Positions 1 through 7,703 of a DNA stretch of 64,000 nucleotides are shown here, piece after piece (within the stretch, counting starts at the first letter, position 1; the number at the start of each line of letters is the position of its first letter). The stretch is from Yaniella halotolerans DSM 15476. Its GTDB lineage: Bacteria > Actinomycetota > Actinomycetes > Actinomycetales > Micrococcaceae. The notes under the pieces are model-generated. The model did not search any database and was not told the origin of the DNA. It saw nothing but the letters and a program-made list of their open reading frames with translations. A program made the translations under genes and the position numbers. Where the stretch lies: assembly GCF_000420805.1 (NCBI RefSeq), contig NZ_ATVQ01000001.1, positions 310,001 through 374,000 on the forward strand, in the 5' to 3' direction.

Positions 1-543
1 TTCGGTGTAGTCCTTGGGTTCAAACAGTTCGGCGATATCGCGCTCAACCACATTGGCATTGGTCGAATCCGTCCAGCCAAAGCGGTTAGCCAACCGGATA
101 ACGTGGGTATCGGTTGTAATGCCGGGAACCCCAAAAACGTTGCCCAGCACCACGAAGGCTGTTTTGCGTCCCACACCCGGCAGTTTTACTAGCTCTTCTA
201 AGGTATCGGGCACTTGGCCGTCATGTTCTTCGACCAGTGCCTGTGATAGGCCCAATAGGGAACGTGTTTTGTTTTTGTAAAACCCGGTGGGACGGATCAG
301 TTCCTGCAGGCTGGTTTCTTGGGCTTGTGCCATGGCACAAGCATCTGGGTACTGCGCAAAGAGTGTAGGCGTCACCGAGTTCACGCGAATATCGGTGGTC
401 TGGGCGCTCAAGACTGTTGCCACCAAGAGTTCAAAAGGGTTGGTGAAATCCAGTTCGGCGTGTGCATAGGGAAAGGTTTCCCCTAGCACCCGATATATTT
501 TGCGTGCCCTGCGTTTCTTGGCCAACGGCGTTTCGTCTGTCAC
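1..543 (-). CDS. nth: Endonuclease III (partial, 3' end beyond window)
   Basis: Base-excision repair DNA glycosylase/AP lyase acting on oxidised pyrimidines. The visible 181 residues contain the helix-hairpin-helix LPGVGRKTA, whose Lys is the catalytic lysine of the family, followed by GITTDTHVIRLANR with the conserved catalytic Asp. The C-terminal [4Fe-4S] cysteines, if present, lie outside the window. I place the start at a GTG (543) because AAGAAGGG sits 6 nt upstream; an in-frame ATG at 594 lacks such a site. The gene is divergent from acs. The identification is firm because the two catalytic motifs are adjacent and intact. Confidence 0.93.
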   Translation of the reverse strand, partial: MTDETPLAKKRRARKIYRVLGETFPYAHAELDFTNPFELLVATVLSAQTTDIRVNSVTPTLFAQYPDACAMAQAQETSLQELIRPTGFYKNKTRSLLGLSQALVEEHDGQVPDTLEELVKLPGVGRKTAFVVLGNVFGVPGITTDTHVIRLANRFGWTDSTNANVVERDIAELFEPKDYTE

Positions 544-690
544 AGTCGTCCCTTCTTCACCGATGCCGGTGTTCGCCCACATCCTCTGCTTCATCTTAGG
601 CCGACAACACTGTTCACCGTCTAACCGTTGCTGTCTACGGCTTTAGGACCGCTCATCGCACGTTTGATAGCCGTTCAGCGCACCTTCGGT

Positions 691-719
691 TTGAATGGGC
701 CCCCAAAACGCCCTAACAT
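691..719 (+). promoter_or_regulatory. Putative sigma70-type promoter of acs
   Basis: TTGAAT (691-696), a 17-nt spacer and TAACAT (714-719) fit a vegetative promoter. The start point would fall near 726, just before the Crp-like site at 729-744. Only the sequence match supports this. Confidence 0.4.
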
Positions 720-728
720 AACCCTAGA

Positions 729-744
729 TGTGACTACGATCACG
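729..744. promoter_or_regulatory. Crp/GlxR-like operator before acs
   Basis: TGTGACTACGATCACG matches TGTGA-N6-TCACA at nine of ten arm bases. It lies between the putative promoter and the acs ribosome binding site, a position that would suit repression. A Crp homologue is encoded 5.5 kb away. Control of acs by cAMP-Crp is known in other bacteria; here it is inferred. Confidence 0.5.
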
Positions 745-759
745 ACCCTAAGGAGCCTC

Positions 760-2739
760 ATGGTCACCACGCATGAACAGGAAACCACTCAACGAGCCCG
801 CGACTTGTATGCACAAGCAGAGCAGAGCTCACTGGAGTATTGGGCGGACCGCGCCCGCAACGAAGTCCACTGGGACACCCCCTTTACCGAAGTCCTTGAT
901 TGGTCCAATCCTCCGTTTGCCCGGTGGTTTGCCGATGGTACGACCAATGCTTGTTATAACGCGGTAGACCGTCACGTTGAAGCCGGTAACGGCGAGCGCG
1001 TAGCCCTCTACTTTGAAGGCGAACCCGGCGACACAGATGCCGTGACGTACGCTGACCTGCAAGCCCGGGTTTCACAAGCTGCCAACGCGCTAGAATCCCT
1101 AGGCGTCACGAAGGGCGACCGGGTGGCCATTTACCTGCCCATGCTGGTCGAATCCGTTGTGTCGATCCTGGCCTGCGCCAGGATCGGTGCGGTGCACTCA
1201 GTCGTCTTCGGTGGTTTCTCAGCCGAAGCACTGCGCTCGCGCATCGACGACGCAGAAGCCAAAGTGGTCATCACGGCCGACGGCTCATTCCGACGTGGCA
1301 AACCGAATATGCTCAAACCCATTGTTGACGATGCCCTGTCAGCAGAAGGCCACACCGTTGACCACGTTCTTGTGGTCAACCGCAATAAGGCGGAGATCAA
1401 CTGGGTTGAGGGGCGCGATAAGTGGTTCCACGAAGTCGTTAGCGATCAGCCGACCTCGCATGAAGTTGTTTGGCACGAAGCCGAACACCCGCTGTTCATC
1501 CTCTATACCTCGGGGACAACTGGCCAGCCCAAGGGTATCCTGCACACAACCGGCGGCTACCTGACCCAAGTCACGGCGACCGCACGCGACACCTTCGATT
1601 TACAACCTGAATCCGATGTATTTTGGTGCACCGCCGACGTCGGCTGGGTTACCGGACACTCCTACATTGTGTACGGCCCGATGTCGAACGGCGCCACCCA
1701 AGTGCTCTATGAAGGCACCCCGGACACCCCGCATCGTGGTCGCTGGTGGGAAATCGTCGAGAAATACGGCGTCACCATTCTCTACACTGCCCCAACTGCC
1801 ATTCGCAGCGCCATGAAGTGGGGTCGCGATATCCCCGACCGCCACGACCTCTCTTCGATTCGCCTCTTGGGCTCGGTTGGTGAAGCGATCAACCCCGAGG
1901 CTTGGGATTGGTACCGTGAAGTCATCGGCGACAACAACGGCCCAGGTACCGTCGACGCTGACGGCAACGTCACCCCCGGCCCCCGCCAAGATCATCCTGT
2001 ACCGATTGCTGATACCTGGTGGCAAACAGAAACCGGGGCGCATATTCTCACCCCGCTACCTGCGTTGACACCCGATGAGCTCAAGCCTGGTTCAGCACAG
2101 CGTGCAGTTCCCGGCATCTCGGTGGATGTGGTCGACGATAACGGCAAAACTATGCAAGACACGACCCAGGGCTTCTTGGTGATCCGTGAACCATGGCCAG
2201 CCATGGCACGCACGATCTGGGGCGATGACGACCGCTTCGTGAATACCTACTGGTCGCATTTTGATGGCATGTACTTTGCTGGTGACGGCGCCCGTTTCGA
2301 TGACGAGGGCGACATCTGGTTGCTTGGCCGAGTCGACGATGTCATGAATATTTCCGGTCACCGCCTGTCCACGACAGAAATTGAATCGGCGCTGGTCTCC
2401 AATGAACTGGTTGCCGAAGCAGCCGTCGTTGGCGCTGCCGACGCAACAACCGGCCAGGCTATCTATGGGTTTGTCATTTTGACTGATGAGGCTGCCGGCA
2501 CCGACCCCCAGGAAGCAGAGGAACAGCTGCGCAACCACGTGGGCACGCACATCGGACCGATTGCCAAGCCGAAGCGGATTCTGGTCACCACTGATTTGCC
2601 GAAGACCCGTTCAGGCAAGATCATGCGGCGTCTGCTCAAAGATGCTGCCGAGGGCCAGACCGAAGCAGATCCAACCGCTCTGGCAACGCTTGCCGACCCT
2701 GCGGTCATGGAAGAAATCCTATCGGGCATGAAACGCTAA
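760..2739 (+). CDS. acsA: Acetyl-CoA synthetase
   Basis: Cytosolic AMP-forming ligase that converts acetate, ATP and CoA to acetyl-CoA. The 659-residue length is normal for Acs. The adenylation P-loop YTSGTTGQPKG, the acetyl-CoA synthetase signatures GWVTGHSYIVYGP and WWQTETG, and the C-terminal TRSGKIMRR are all present; the last carries the lysine that is reversibly acetylated in this family. The open frame extends upstream to 628, but the ATG at 760 has AAGGAG at 750-755, and the residues before it do not resemble Acs. A strong hairpin terminator follows, so the gene is probably monocistronic. A Crp-like operator overlaps its leader. Confidence 0.96.
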   Translation: MVTTHEQETTQRARDLYAQAEQSSLEYWADRARNEVHWDTPFTEVLDWSNPPFARWFADGTTNACYNAVDRHVEAGNGERVALYFEGEPGDTDAVTYADLQARVSQAANALESLGVTKGDRVAIYLPMLVESVVSILACARIGAVHSVVFGGFSAEALRSRIDDAEAKVVITADGSFRRGKPNMLKPIVDDALSAEGHTVDHVLVVNRNKAEINWVEGRDKWFHEVVSDQPTSHEVVWHEAEHPLFILYTSGTTGQPKGILHTTGGYLTQVTATARDTFDLQPESDVFWCTADVGWVTGHSYIVYGPMSNGATQVLYEGTPDTPHRGRWWEIVEKYGVTILYTAPTAIRSAMKWGRDIPDRHDLSSIRLLGSVGEAINPEAWDWYREVIGDNNGPGTVDADGNVTPGPRQDHPVPIADTWWQTETGAHILTPLPALTPDELKPGSAQRAVPGISVDVVDDNGKTMQDTTQGFLVIREPWPAMARTIWGDDDRFVNTYWSHFDGMYFAGDGARFDDEGDIWLLGRVDDVMNISGHRLSTTEIESALVSNELVAEAAVVGAADATTGQAIYGFVILTDEAAGTDPQEAEEQLRNHVGTHIGPIAKPKRILVTTDLPKTRSGKIMRRLLKDAAEGQTEADPTALATLADPAVMEEILSGMKR

Positions 2740-2767
2740 GGTTCTCCGTCTGAGCCTTTAGCATTAC

Positions 2768-2817
2768 AAGCGCTTCGGCCGCAACCAAAATTGGTTGCGG
2801 CCGAAGCGCTTATTTTT
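2768..2817 (+). terminator. Intrinsic terminator of acs
   Basis: A perfect 21-bp inverted repeat (2768-2788 with 2791-2811) is followed by ATTTTT. The T-run is on the plus-strand side only, so it terminates acs. For the converging metS transcript it offers a hairpin without a U-tract. Confidence 0.85.
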
Positions 2818-2827
2818 AGTGTTGAGT

Positions 2828-2974
2828 TTATATTCCGCGACTGCGAAGTTCGTCATCACCAAACTCACCGGATGTCTCATCCGGGTTGCGTTGTAGGTGG
2901 ATCACTGCTGAAATAACGCCGCCAAAGACGGTGACACATGCAATGACCATCATTGTGATTGCGATAGCACTCAT
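2828..2974 (-). CDS. metS: MetS-type small subunit of NSS transporter
   Basis: A 48-residue protein starting MSAIAITMMVIACVTVF, with a single membrane helix (about residues 3-25) and a short acidic-basic cytosolic tail. It matches the family of tiny partner subunits encoded directly after MetP-type NSS transporters. In Corynebacterium glutamicum MetP and MetS together import methionine and alanine. The ATG overlaps the metP stop as ATGA, which implies translational coupling, and AGGAG lies 7 nt upstream. The call rests on size, topology and position plus resemblance to the family. It is short enough to be missed by length-filtered gene finders. Confidence 0.85.
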   Translation of the reverse strand: MSAIAITMMVIACVTVFGGVISAVIHLQRNPDETSGEFGDDELRSRGI

Positions 2975-4596
2975 GACTTGATCTCCTGTTCGGTGTCGTT
3001 AGCTGCGTGTTTGCCCTGCGTGAGGTCGGCGTCGTCCAAAAGGTATTCATTTTCCGACTGCTCGGTGTACAGCGCTGAGCCTTTCGCCCACGGAAGCAGT
3101 GACACAATAAACCCGATCACGATCAAGCTGACGGCCATCCCCCAGCCAAACGTGTTGACGTACCAATTTGGCATTCCCCCGTAGGGTTCATCAGCGGTCA
3201 TCTGGCCAATGAATTCCAGCACCAAGGTGTAGCCCAAGACGACCGGAAGAACCAGACCAATCAGGAACTTATAAACCGTACCTAAGCGGAACGAGGATAC
3301 CTTGTTCAGGTGATCCACCATGCGACCCAAACGGCGCAGTAACCAGGACACGGAAACAACCGCCACAAGGGCCGCTGCCACGATGCCGAACTGGTTCACG
3401 AAGTAGTCGGAGACGTCCAGCAAGTGCAGTCCCGATGTTGTGCCGAATCCAACCAGCGACAGCAACGCTAGAGCCACGCCAAAGGTCGATACGACGGTTA
3501 CGCGAGACCAACCGGTTTTGTCTTTGACCGCGGACAGAGTAACTTCCAGAATCGAAATCATCGAGGTAAACCCTGCAAACAGCAATGAACCGAAGAACAG
3601 CACCCCGATAATTGGACCCAGCCCCAGTGGTGCCTGGGAAATAATTTCAGGGAATGCCACAAACGCCAGGCCGATACCAGATTCCACAACGTCGCCAACT
3701 GCGACGCCGGATGCCTGAGCCATGAATCCAAGCGCTGAGAAGACGCCGATACCTGCCAAAATCTCGAAACCGGAGTTCGAGAAGCCTACGACCATGCCTG
3801 AGCCCGTCAGGTTTGTCCGCTTTTTCAGGTAGGACGAATAGGTGATCATAATGCCGAATCCAACGGACAGCGAGAAGAAAATCTGGCCGTACGCTGCAAC
3901 CCACACGCCCGGGCTGAGCAGTGCCTCCCAGTTTGGCGTGAACAGGGCGTCAAGGCCGCCTACTGCGCCTTCGAGCGTCAAGGAAATACCGACCAGAACG
4001 AGGAACATAACCACCAGGATTGGTATACCAATGGCCGAAGCAATACCAATGCCCCGTCGTACCCCGATACCCAGCACGATCAACACCGCAACCCAGATGG
4101 CCAACATTGGCCAAAAGACACCTGGGACGATGGTGAAGTCCAGGGAGGGAGTATCTGACACCTGCAGATACTCTTCGAAGAAGAATGCATTTGCATCATC
4201 GCCCCAGGCTTCAGTGGATGAAAAGAATATGTAGCTGGCGGCCCAGCCGAGAATAGCCGCATAATACAGTCCGATGACCACACAGATCATGGCTTTCCAC
4301 CAGCCGATGGTCTCGGTCCATTTAGCCATCCGTCGGAAGGCTAACGGCGGGGACCCTTTAAACCTGTGGCCAATGGCGTAGTCAAAGAAGAGCAGCGGAA
4401 TACCAGCCGAAAGCAACGCAACGAGGTACGGAATGATGAACGCCCCGCCGCCATTTTCATAGGCGATGTATGGGAAACGCCAAATATTGCCCAGCCCGAT
4501 AGCGGAGCCCATGGCAGCCAGAATGAAAATCCAGCGGCCACCAAATGCCTCGCGCTTAGAGGACTCAACTGGCGCAGAAGTGGTTTGAGAGGACAT
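2971..4596 (-). CDS. metP: NSS-family amino-acid:Na+ symporter (MetP-like)
   Basis: Integral membrane sodium:neurotransmitter-symporter-family protein, 541 residues, about 12 membrane helices. The first helix carries the family hallmark MGSAIGLGNIWRFPYIAYEN, containing the Na+ and substrate site residues. A charged tail of about 40 residues ends the protein. AAGGGG lies 5 nt before the ATG. It forms an overlapping pair with metS, which points to methionine/alanine import as in C. glutamicum; the substrate is inferred, not shown. A partly symmetric TGTGA/TCACA element lies 25-41 nt upstream of the start. The MarP-like gene lies 130 bp upstream on the same strand. Confidence 0.9.
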   Translation of the reverse strand: MSSQTTSAPVESSKREAFGGRWIFILAAMGSAIGLGNIWRFPYIAYENGGGAFIIPYLVALLSAGIPLLFFDYAIGHRFKGSPPLAFRRMAKWTETIGWWKAMICVVIGLYYAAILGWAASYIFFSSTEAWGDDANAFFFEEYLQVSDTPSLDFTIVPGVFWPMLAIWVAVLIVLGIGVRRGIGIASAIGIPILVVMFLVLVGISLTLEGAVGGLDALFTPNWEALLSPGVWVAAYGQIFFSLSVGFGIMITYSSYLKKRTNLTGSGMVVGFSNSGFEILAGIGVFSALGFMAQASGVAVGDVVESGIGLAFVAFPEIISQAPLGLGPIIGVLFFGSLLFAGFTSMISILEVTLSAVKDKTGWSRVTVVSTFGVALALLSLVGFGTTSGLHLLDVSDYFVNQFGIVAAALVAVVSVSWLLRRLGRMVDHLNKVSSFRLGTVYKFLIGLVLPVVLGYTLVLEFIGQMTADEPYGGMPNWYVNTFGWGMAVSLIVIGFIVSLLPWAKGSALYTEQSENEYLLDDADLTQGKHAANDTEQEIKS

Positions 4597-4620
4597 GTTT
4601 ACCCCTTATTGGACATGTGA

Positions 4621-4643
4621 TGTGAGCCGAAGTCACAAGTGAC
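4621..4643. promoter_or_regulatory. Nested inverted repeats upstream of metP
   Basis: TGTGAGCCGAAGTCACA (4621-4637) has Crp-like half sites but a 7-nt rather than 6-nt spacer. It overlaps GTCAC-AA-GTGAC (4632-4643). The element sits just upstream of the metP start and is plausibly an operator; the binding protein is unknown. Confidence 0.3.
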
Positions 4644-4725
4644 TTACACCACTCAGGTTACGCCGTGTTGTCCCGGAGAACAATCACCACGACCCGTCCA
4701 ACTCGATGCATAGGCCCATGGTCAA

Positions 4726-5928
4726 CTACTGCAAGCATTCCCCTGTCGAAACGGGCTCAGATAACTGGGGTGCATCGTCGACGTAGCCTGAGATTTCTTC
4801 TGCCGTCAGAGCGTAGCCAACCTCGGTGTCTGAGGCGCGCGCGAAGATAACTCCCGCGACGTGGCCCTCGTCGTCAACAAGCGCTCCACCAGAGTTGCCC
4901 TGTCGCACATCTGCTGCCACCTGATAGACGTCGCGTAGCTGCGGATTTTCATCGTAAATATTCGCAACCGACGCGGGTCCTCGCGCTTGAACTTCCGCAC
5001 CGGTGATCTGATGGGGCCCTCCTGATGGATAACCCAACACAAAGGCAGGCTCCCCTGGATCAATAACCTCCCCAAACTCTGCAGCCGGCAGCTCAGCCTC
5101 AGGTAGCGCTATGACTGCGACGTCAACTTCAGGGTCGAAAGCGACGACTTCCCCTGTGAAGAGTTGTCCGTCGTGACTTTCTACCTGTGGTTCTTCGACA
5201 CCTGCCACCACGTGTGCGTTGGTCAGAACACGATCATTTGTCAGAGCGAAACCAGATCCCGTCTGGCTCTGACCGCAGCCATAAGCGCTCCCGGTAATCC
5301 GCACCGACGACTGGCTAGACTCTTCTACCGGCGTCGTAGCTTCCGGCCGAGTCTGCTCTACTTCCTGAGCGTTATCTTCTGCTTCTTCTGCTAAATCCAG
5401 TTCGGGCAGCTCTGAGGAATTCAGTACATCGGCCCGAACATCCGCAATCCACACCCGAGCGCCCTCGGGTGTGAGATCTGTCGTGAGCGCCACGATCTGC
5501 GAGTTCTTCAGCACACTGGTGATACCGGGGACGCCGACCGAGGCCACTGAGAAGGCAATGAGTGAAATCAGCAACCCTGCCACGGCGGTATTGCTGATCG
5601 CCCCTAAAAACCTATCGATGGTTCGCATGACCGGGTGGCTAATGTGGAGTCGCAGTTGCCCACCAATTTTGCGCCCCAACCACATCCCGAACCAGATGAG
5701 GACGGCCGTGACGGCCACCATAGTGATAATTCGGATAACCCCGGCCGGTACGAGTTCAACAATGATCGGCATAAGAAATAGCCCACCAAAAACTCCGGCG
5801 ATGGCACCGGCGACGGTTCCCATGGTGACCCAAAAGCCACGGCGAAACCCGATGACGACGACAACGACGAGCACAAGGACAAGTGCCCAGTCAAGCAAGG
5901 AGAACCCTATAATGAGCCACCGTCCCAT
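4726..5928 (-). CDS. marP: MarP-like membrane serine protease (CvpA-trypsin fusion)
   Basis: 400 residues. An N-terminal CvpA/colicin V production domain with about four membrane helices (residues 11-140) is followed by an acidic linker (175-205) and a periplasmic chymotrypsin-fold protease. The triad is visible as His239 (TNAHVV), Asp269 (EVDVAVI) and Ser346 (GNSGGAL). Cys218 and Cys398 sit where Mycobacterium tuberculosis MarP has its activity-linked disulfide. MarP is needed for acid and oxidative stress resistance in mycobacteria; the same role here is inferred. The start is uncertain: the ATG at 5928 has only a weak AAGAACGG upstream, and an in-frame TTG at 5898 is possible. Confidence 0.85.
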   Translation of the reverse strand: MGRWLIIGFSLLDWALVLVLVVVVVIGFRRGFWVTMGTVAGAIAGVFGGLFLMPIIVELVPAGVIRIITMVAVTAVLIWFGMWLGRKIGGQLRLHISHPVMRTIDRFLGAISNTAVAGLLISLIAFSVASVGVPGITSVLKNSQIVALTTDLTPEGARVWIADVRADVLNSSELPELDLAEEAEDNAQEVEQTRPEATTPVEESSQSSVRITGSAYGCGQSQTGSGFALTNDRVLTNAHVVAGVEEPQVESHDGQLFTGEVVAFDPEVDVAVIALPEAELPAAEFGEVIDPGEPAFVLGYPSGGPHQITGAEVQARGPASVANIYDENPQLRDVYQVAADVRQGNSGGALVDDEGHVAGVIFARASDTEVGYALTAEEISGYVDDAPQLSEPVSTGECLQ

Positions 5929-6232
5929 CGACCGTTCTTGGGGTGGTTATCGTGCCCTAAGCGTATCCGGTTTTGATCTTGTCTCAGAATGGCCTTGCCG
6001 ATAGCGTAGTATTTTGGCTGAATTTGGGACTATCGTGGAGGAACAACGCGTCATCGGTTGTGACGATTTCCACATGGCCTTCTACATTCGATAGAATCGG
6101 CCAGAAGCCCACACCGAAAACCACTAGAATCTATGTGCCCGATTCGGTATGTATCAGCATTTCACAATCAGCTACACAGTTTCGGCCAGAGAATGAAGTC
6201 GGCCCACAAGGCCAGTAAGGAAACTACAAACC
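5929..6232. other. Intergenic region between marP and crp
   Basis: A 304-bp divergent region with no credible open frame. It holds the Crp-like site at 6059-6074 and two TAGAAT boxes (6092-6097, 6125-6130) without convincing -35 elements. Confidence 0.5.
6059..6074. promoter_or_regulatory. Crp/GlxR-like operator before crp
   Basis: TGTGACGATTTCCACA matches TGTGA-N6-TCACA at nine of ten arm bases. It lies 159 bp before the crp start, in the divergent marP-crp region. Autoregulation through such a site is known for GlxR of corynebacteria and is inferred here. Confidence 0.5.
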
Positions 6233-6910
6233 ATGGATTTAGACGTATTGCGCAACGCACCGCTCTTCACCCACCTCGACGAGGAAGTGTTCAGCGCTCT
6301 TACCGCCGAGCTGACTGAAGTTGAGCTTTCCCGCGGCGCCTCAGTGTTCCATGAAGGTGACGATGGAGATCAGCTATACGTCATTTTGTCCGGAAAGATT
6401 AAACTCGGTCGCACCGCGCCTGACGGTCGCGAAAACCTTCTTGCCATCCTCGGCCCCGGAGAAGTTTTCGGCGAAATGGCGCTGTTCAACCCGGCGCCCC
6501 GCTCTGCCTCAGCTACCGCAGTATCCGCGACCAGCCTGGCCGGCTTGCGCCACGAAAACCTGCGGAAGGTTATTTACTCCTCACCAGAGGTTTCCATGCA
6601 GCTGCTCGGCGCTCTGGCCCGTCGCCTGTCACGGACCAACGAATCCCTGGCTGATCTAGTCTTCTCAGACGTTCCAGGACGCGTTGCCAAAGCCCTACTC
6701 GACCTTGCAGATCGCTTCGGCCGCCCAACAGCCGACGGCCTGCTGGTTGCCCACGACCTCACTCAGGAAGAATTGGCTCAGCTGGTTGGCGCCTCGCGTG
6801 AAACCGTTAATAAAGCACTTGCCGAATTCGTCCAGCGTGACTGGTTGCGCTTGGAAAACCGCGCCGTCATCGTGTTGGACTTGCAGCGTTTGCGCCAGCG
6901 CGCCCGCTAA
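6233..6910 (+). CDS. crp: Crp/Fnr-family cAMP-responsive regulator (GlxR-like)
   Basis: 225-residue global regulator. The N-terminal cyclic-nucleotide domain contains the phosphate-binding cassette FGEMALFNPAPRSASATAV, with the Glu and Arg-Ser pair that contact cAMP. The C-terminal winged helix has LTQEELAQLVGASRETVNKAL as the recognition unit. Length and motifs agree with actinobacterial GlxR/Crp. The start is ATG at 6233, preceded by TAAGGAAAC. A hairpin terminator follows immediately. Crp-like operators occur before this gene and before acs in this window, which suggests autoregulation and control of acetate use. Confidence 0.93.
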   Translation: MDLDVLRNAPLFTHLDEEVFSALTAELTEVELSRGASVFHEGDDGDQLYVILSGKIKLGRTAPDGRENLLAILGPGEVFGEMALFNPAPRSASATAVSATSLAGLRHENLRKVIYSSPEVSMQLLGALARRLSRTNESLADLVFSDVPGRVAKALLDLADRFGRPTADGLLVAHDLTQEELAQLVGASRETVNKALAEFVQRDWLRLENRAVIVLDLQRLRQRAR

Positions 6911-6928
6911 CCAATACCGAACCTTAAG

Positions 6929-6970
6929 CGCGTATGAGTCGAAGGATTTCCTTCGACTCATACGCGTTTA
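6929..6970. terminator. Terminator between crp and ridA
   Basis: A perfect 18-bp stem (6929-6946 with 6949-6966, loop TT) follows crp and precedes TTTAA. It lies between two convergent genes and may serve both. Confidence 0.75.
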
Positions 6971-6992
6971 ATGGAGCTTTTGAATTGCGGAG

Positions 6993-7457
6993 TTAGTCGT
7001 CAACCTTGACGATCATTTCGACTTCTACCGGGGCATTCATCGGTAACATTGCGACGCCGACGGCGGAACGTGCATGTGTTCCCTTGTCTTGGAAGATTTC
7101 ACCTATGAACTCTGACGCACCGTTGACTACGATGTGCTGCTCTGCAAAATCTGCGGCAGACGACACGAAACCAACGACTTTGGTAATCTGCGAAATCTTA
7201 TCCAGATCACCGACCTCGGCTTTGATTGCAGCCAGTGCGTTGAGGACACAGGTTCGCGCCAAGCCGGCAGCATCTTCGATGCTGACGGTGTCGCCAACTT
7301 TCCCCGTGCCGGCAAGCTTGCCGTCGACCAGTGGAAGCTGACCCGAGGTGTACACGTTGTCACCGTCGCGCATGGTGGGAACATATGCGGCAAGCGGCTT
7401 CCCAACTGCGGGCAGGGTATATCCAGCCTCTTCGATGCGCTGTTCAATAACGGACAT
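6993..7457 (-). CDS. ridA: RidA/YjgF family enamine/imine deaminase
   Basis: 154-residue member of the RidA superfamily, which hydrolyses reactive 2-aminoacrylate-type enamines released by PLP enzymes. The family pattern is visible: YTSGQLPLVDG near residue 42 and the C-terminal THARSAVGVAMLPMNAPVEV, whose Arg binds the substrate carboxylate. Like many actinobacterial homologues it is longer than E. coli RidA, with an extended N-terminus. AAGGAG lies 4 nt before the ATG, and the DUF4177 stop codon is only 12 bp upstream, so the two are cotranscribed. Confidence 0.88.
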   Translation of the reverse strand: MSVIEQRIEEAGYTLPAVGKPLAAYVPTMRDGDNVYTSGQLPLVDGKLAGTGKVGDTVSIEDAAGLARTCVLNALAAIKAEVGDLDKISQITKVVGFVSSAADFAEQHIVVNGASEFIGEIFQDKGTHARSAVGVAMLPMNAPVEVEMIVKVDD

Positions 7458-7469
7458 GTCGCTCCTTCG

Positions 7470-7634
7470 TTACGCTTTGGGACGCTTCAGATACGCTACG
7501 GGAGCGTTGCCGTCTGGCCCAGGGATAACGGTAACTAATTCCCAGCCGTCGTCACCCCACTGATCAAGAATTTGTTTCGTTGCATGGATCACCAATGGAA
7601 GAGTGGCGTATTCCCACTTCTGTGTATTACTCAT
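7470..7634 (-). CDS. DUF4177-like small protein
   Basis: A 54-residue basic-acidic protein beginning MSNTQKWEYATLPL, with the core ATKQILDQWGDDGWELV. It matches the short actinobacterial DUF4177-type proteins encoded just upstream of RidA and divergent from a penicillin-binding protein. Function is unknown. TACGGT (7641-7646) ends 6 nt before the ATG, so the mRNA may be leaderless. It is too short for a typical ORF cutoff. Confidence 0.85.
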   Translation of the reverse strand: MSNTQKWEYATLPLVIHATKQILDQWGDDGWELVTVIPGPDGNAPVAYLKRPKA

Positions 7635-7640
7635 GCCTTA

Positions 7641-7697
7641 ACCGTATCTTGCGCCGAGAGCTTTGGAACAGATTTGATCTTGTCGATCCGGTAGACT
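7641..7697. promoter_or_regulatory. Divergent leaderless -10 boxes (DUF4177 / PBP)
   Basis: On the minus strand TACGGT (7646-7641) ends 6 nt before the DUF4177 ATG. On the plus strand TAGACT (7692-7697) ends 6 nt before the PBP ATG. The PBP has no Shine-Dalgarno sequence, so translation from a leaderless transcript is the simplest reading. Confidence 0.5.
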
Positions 7698-7703
7698 CCT
7701 CGC

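Noticed and set aside
2768-2811. The 21-bp palindrome after acs as a mobile-element or recombination site
   Set aside because: It is followed directly by a T-run and lies right after a stop codon, so an intrinsic terminator explains it fully.
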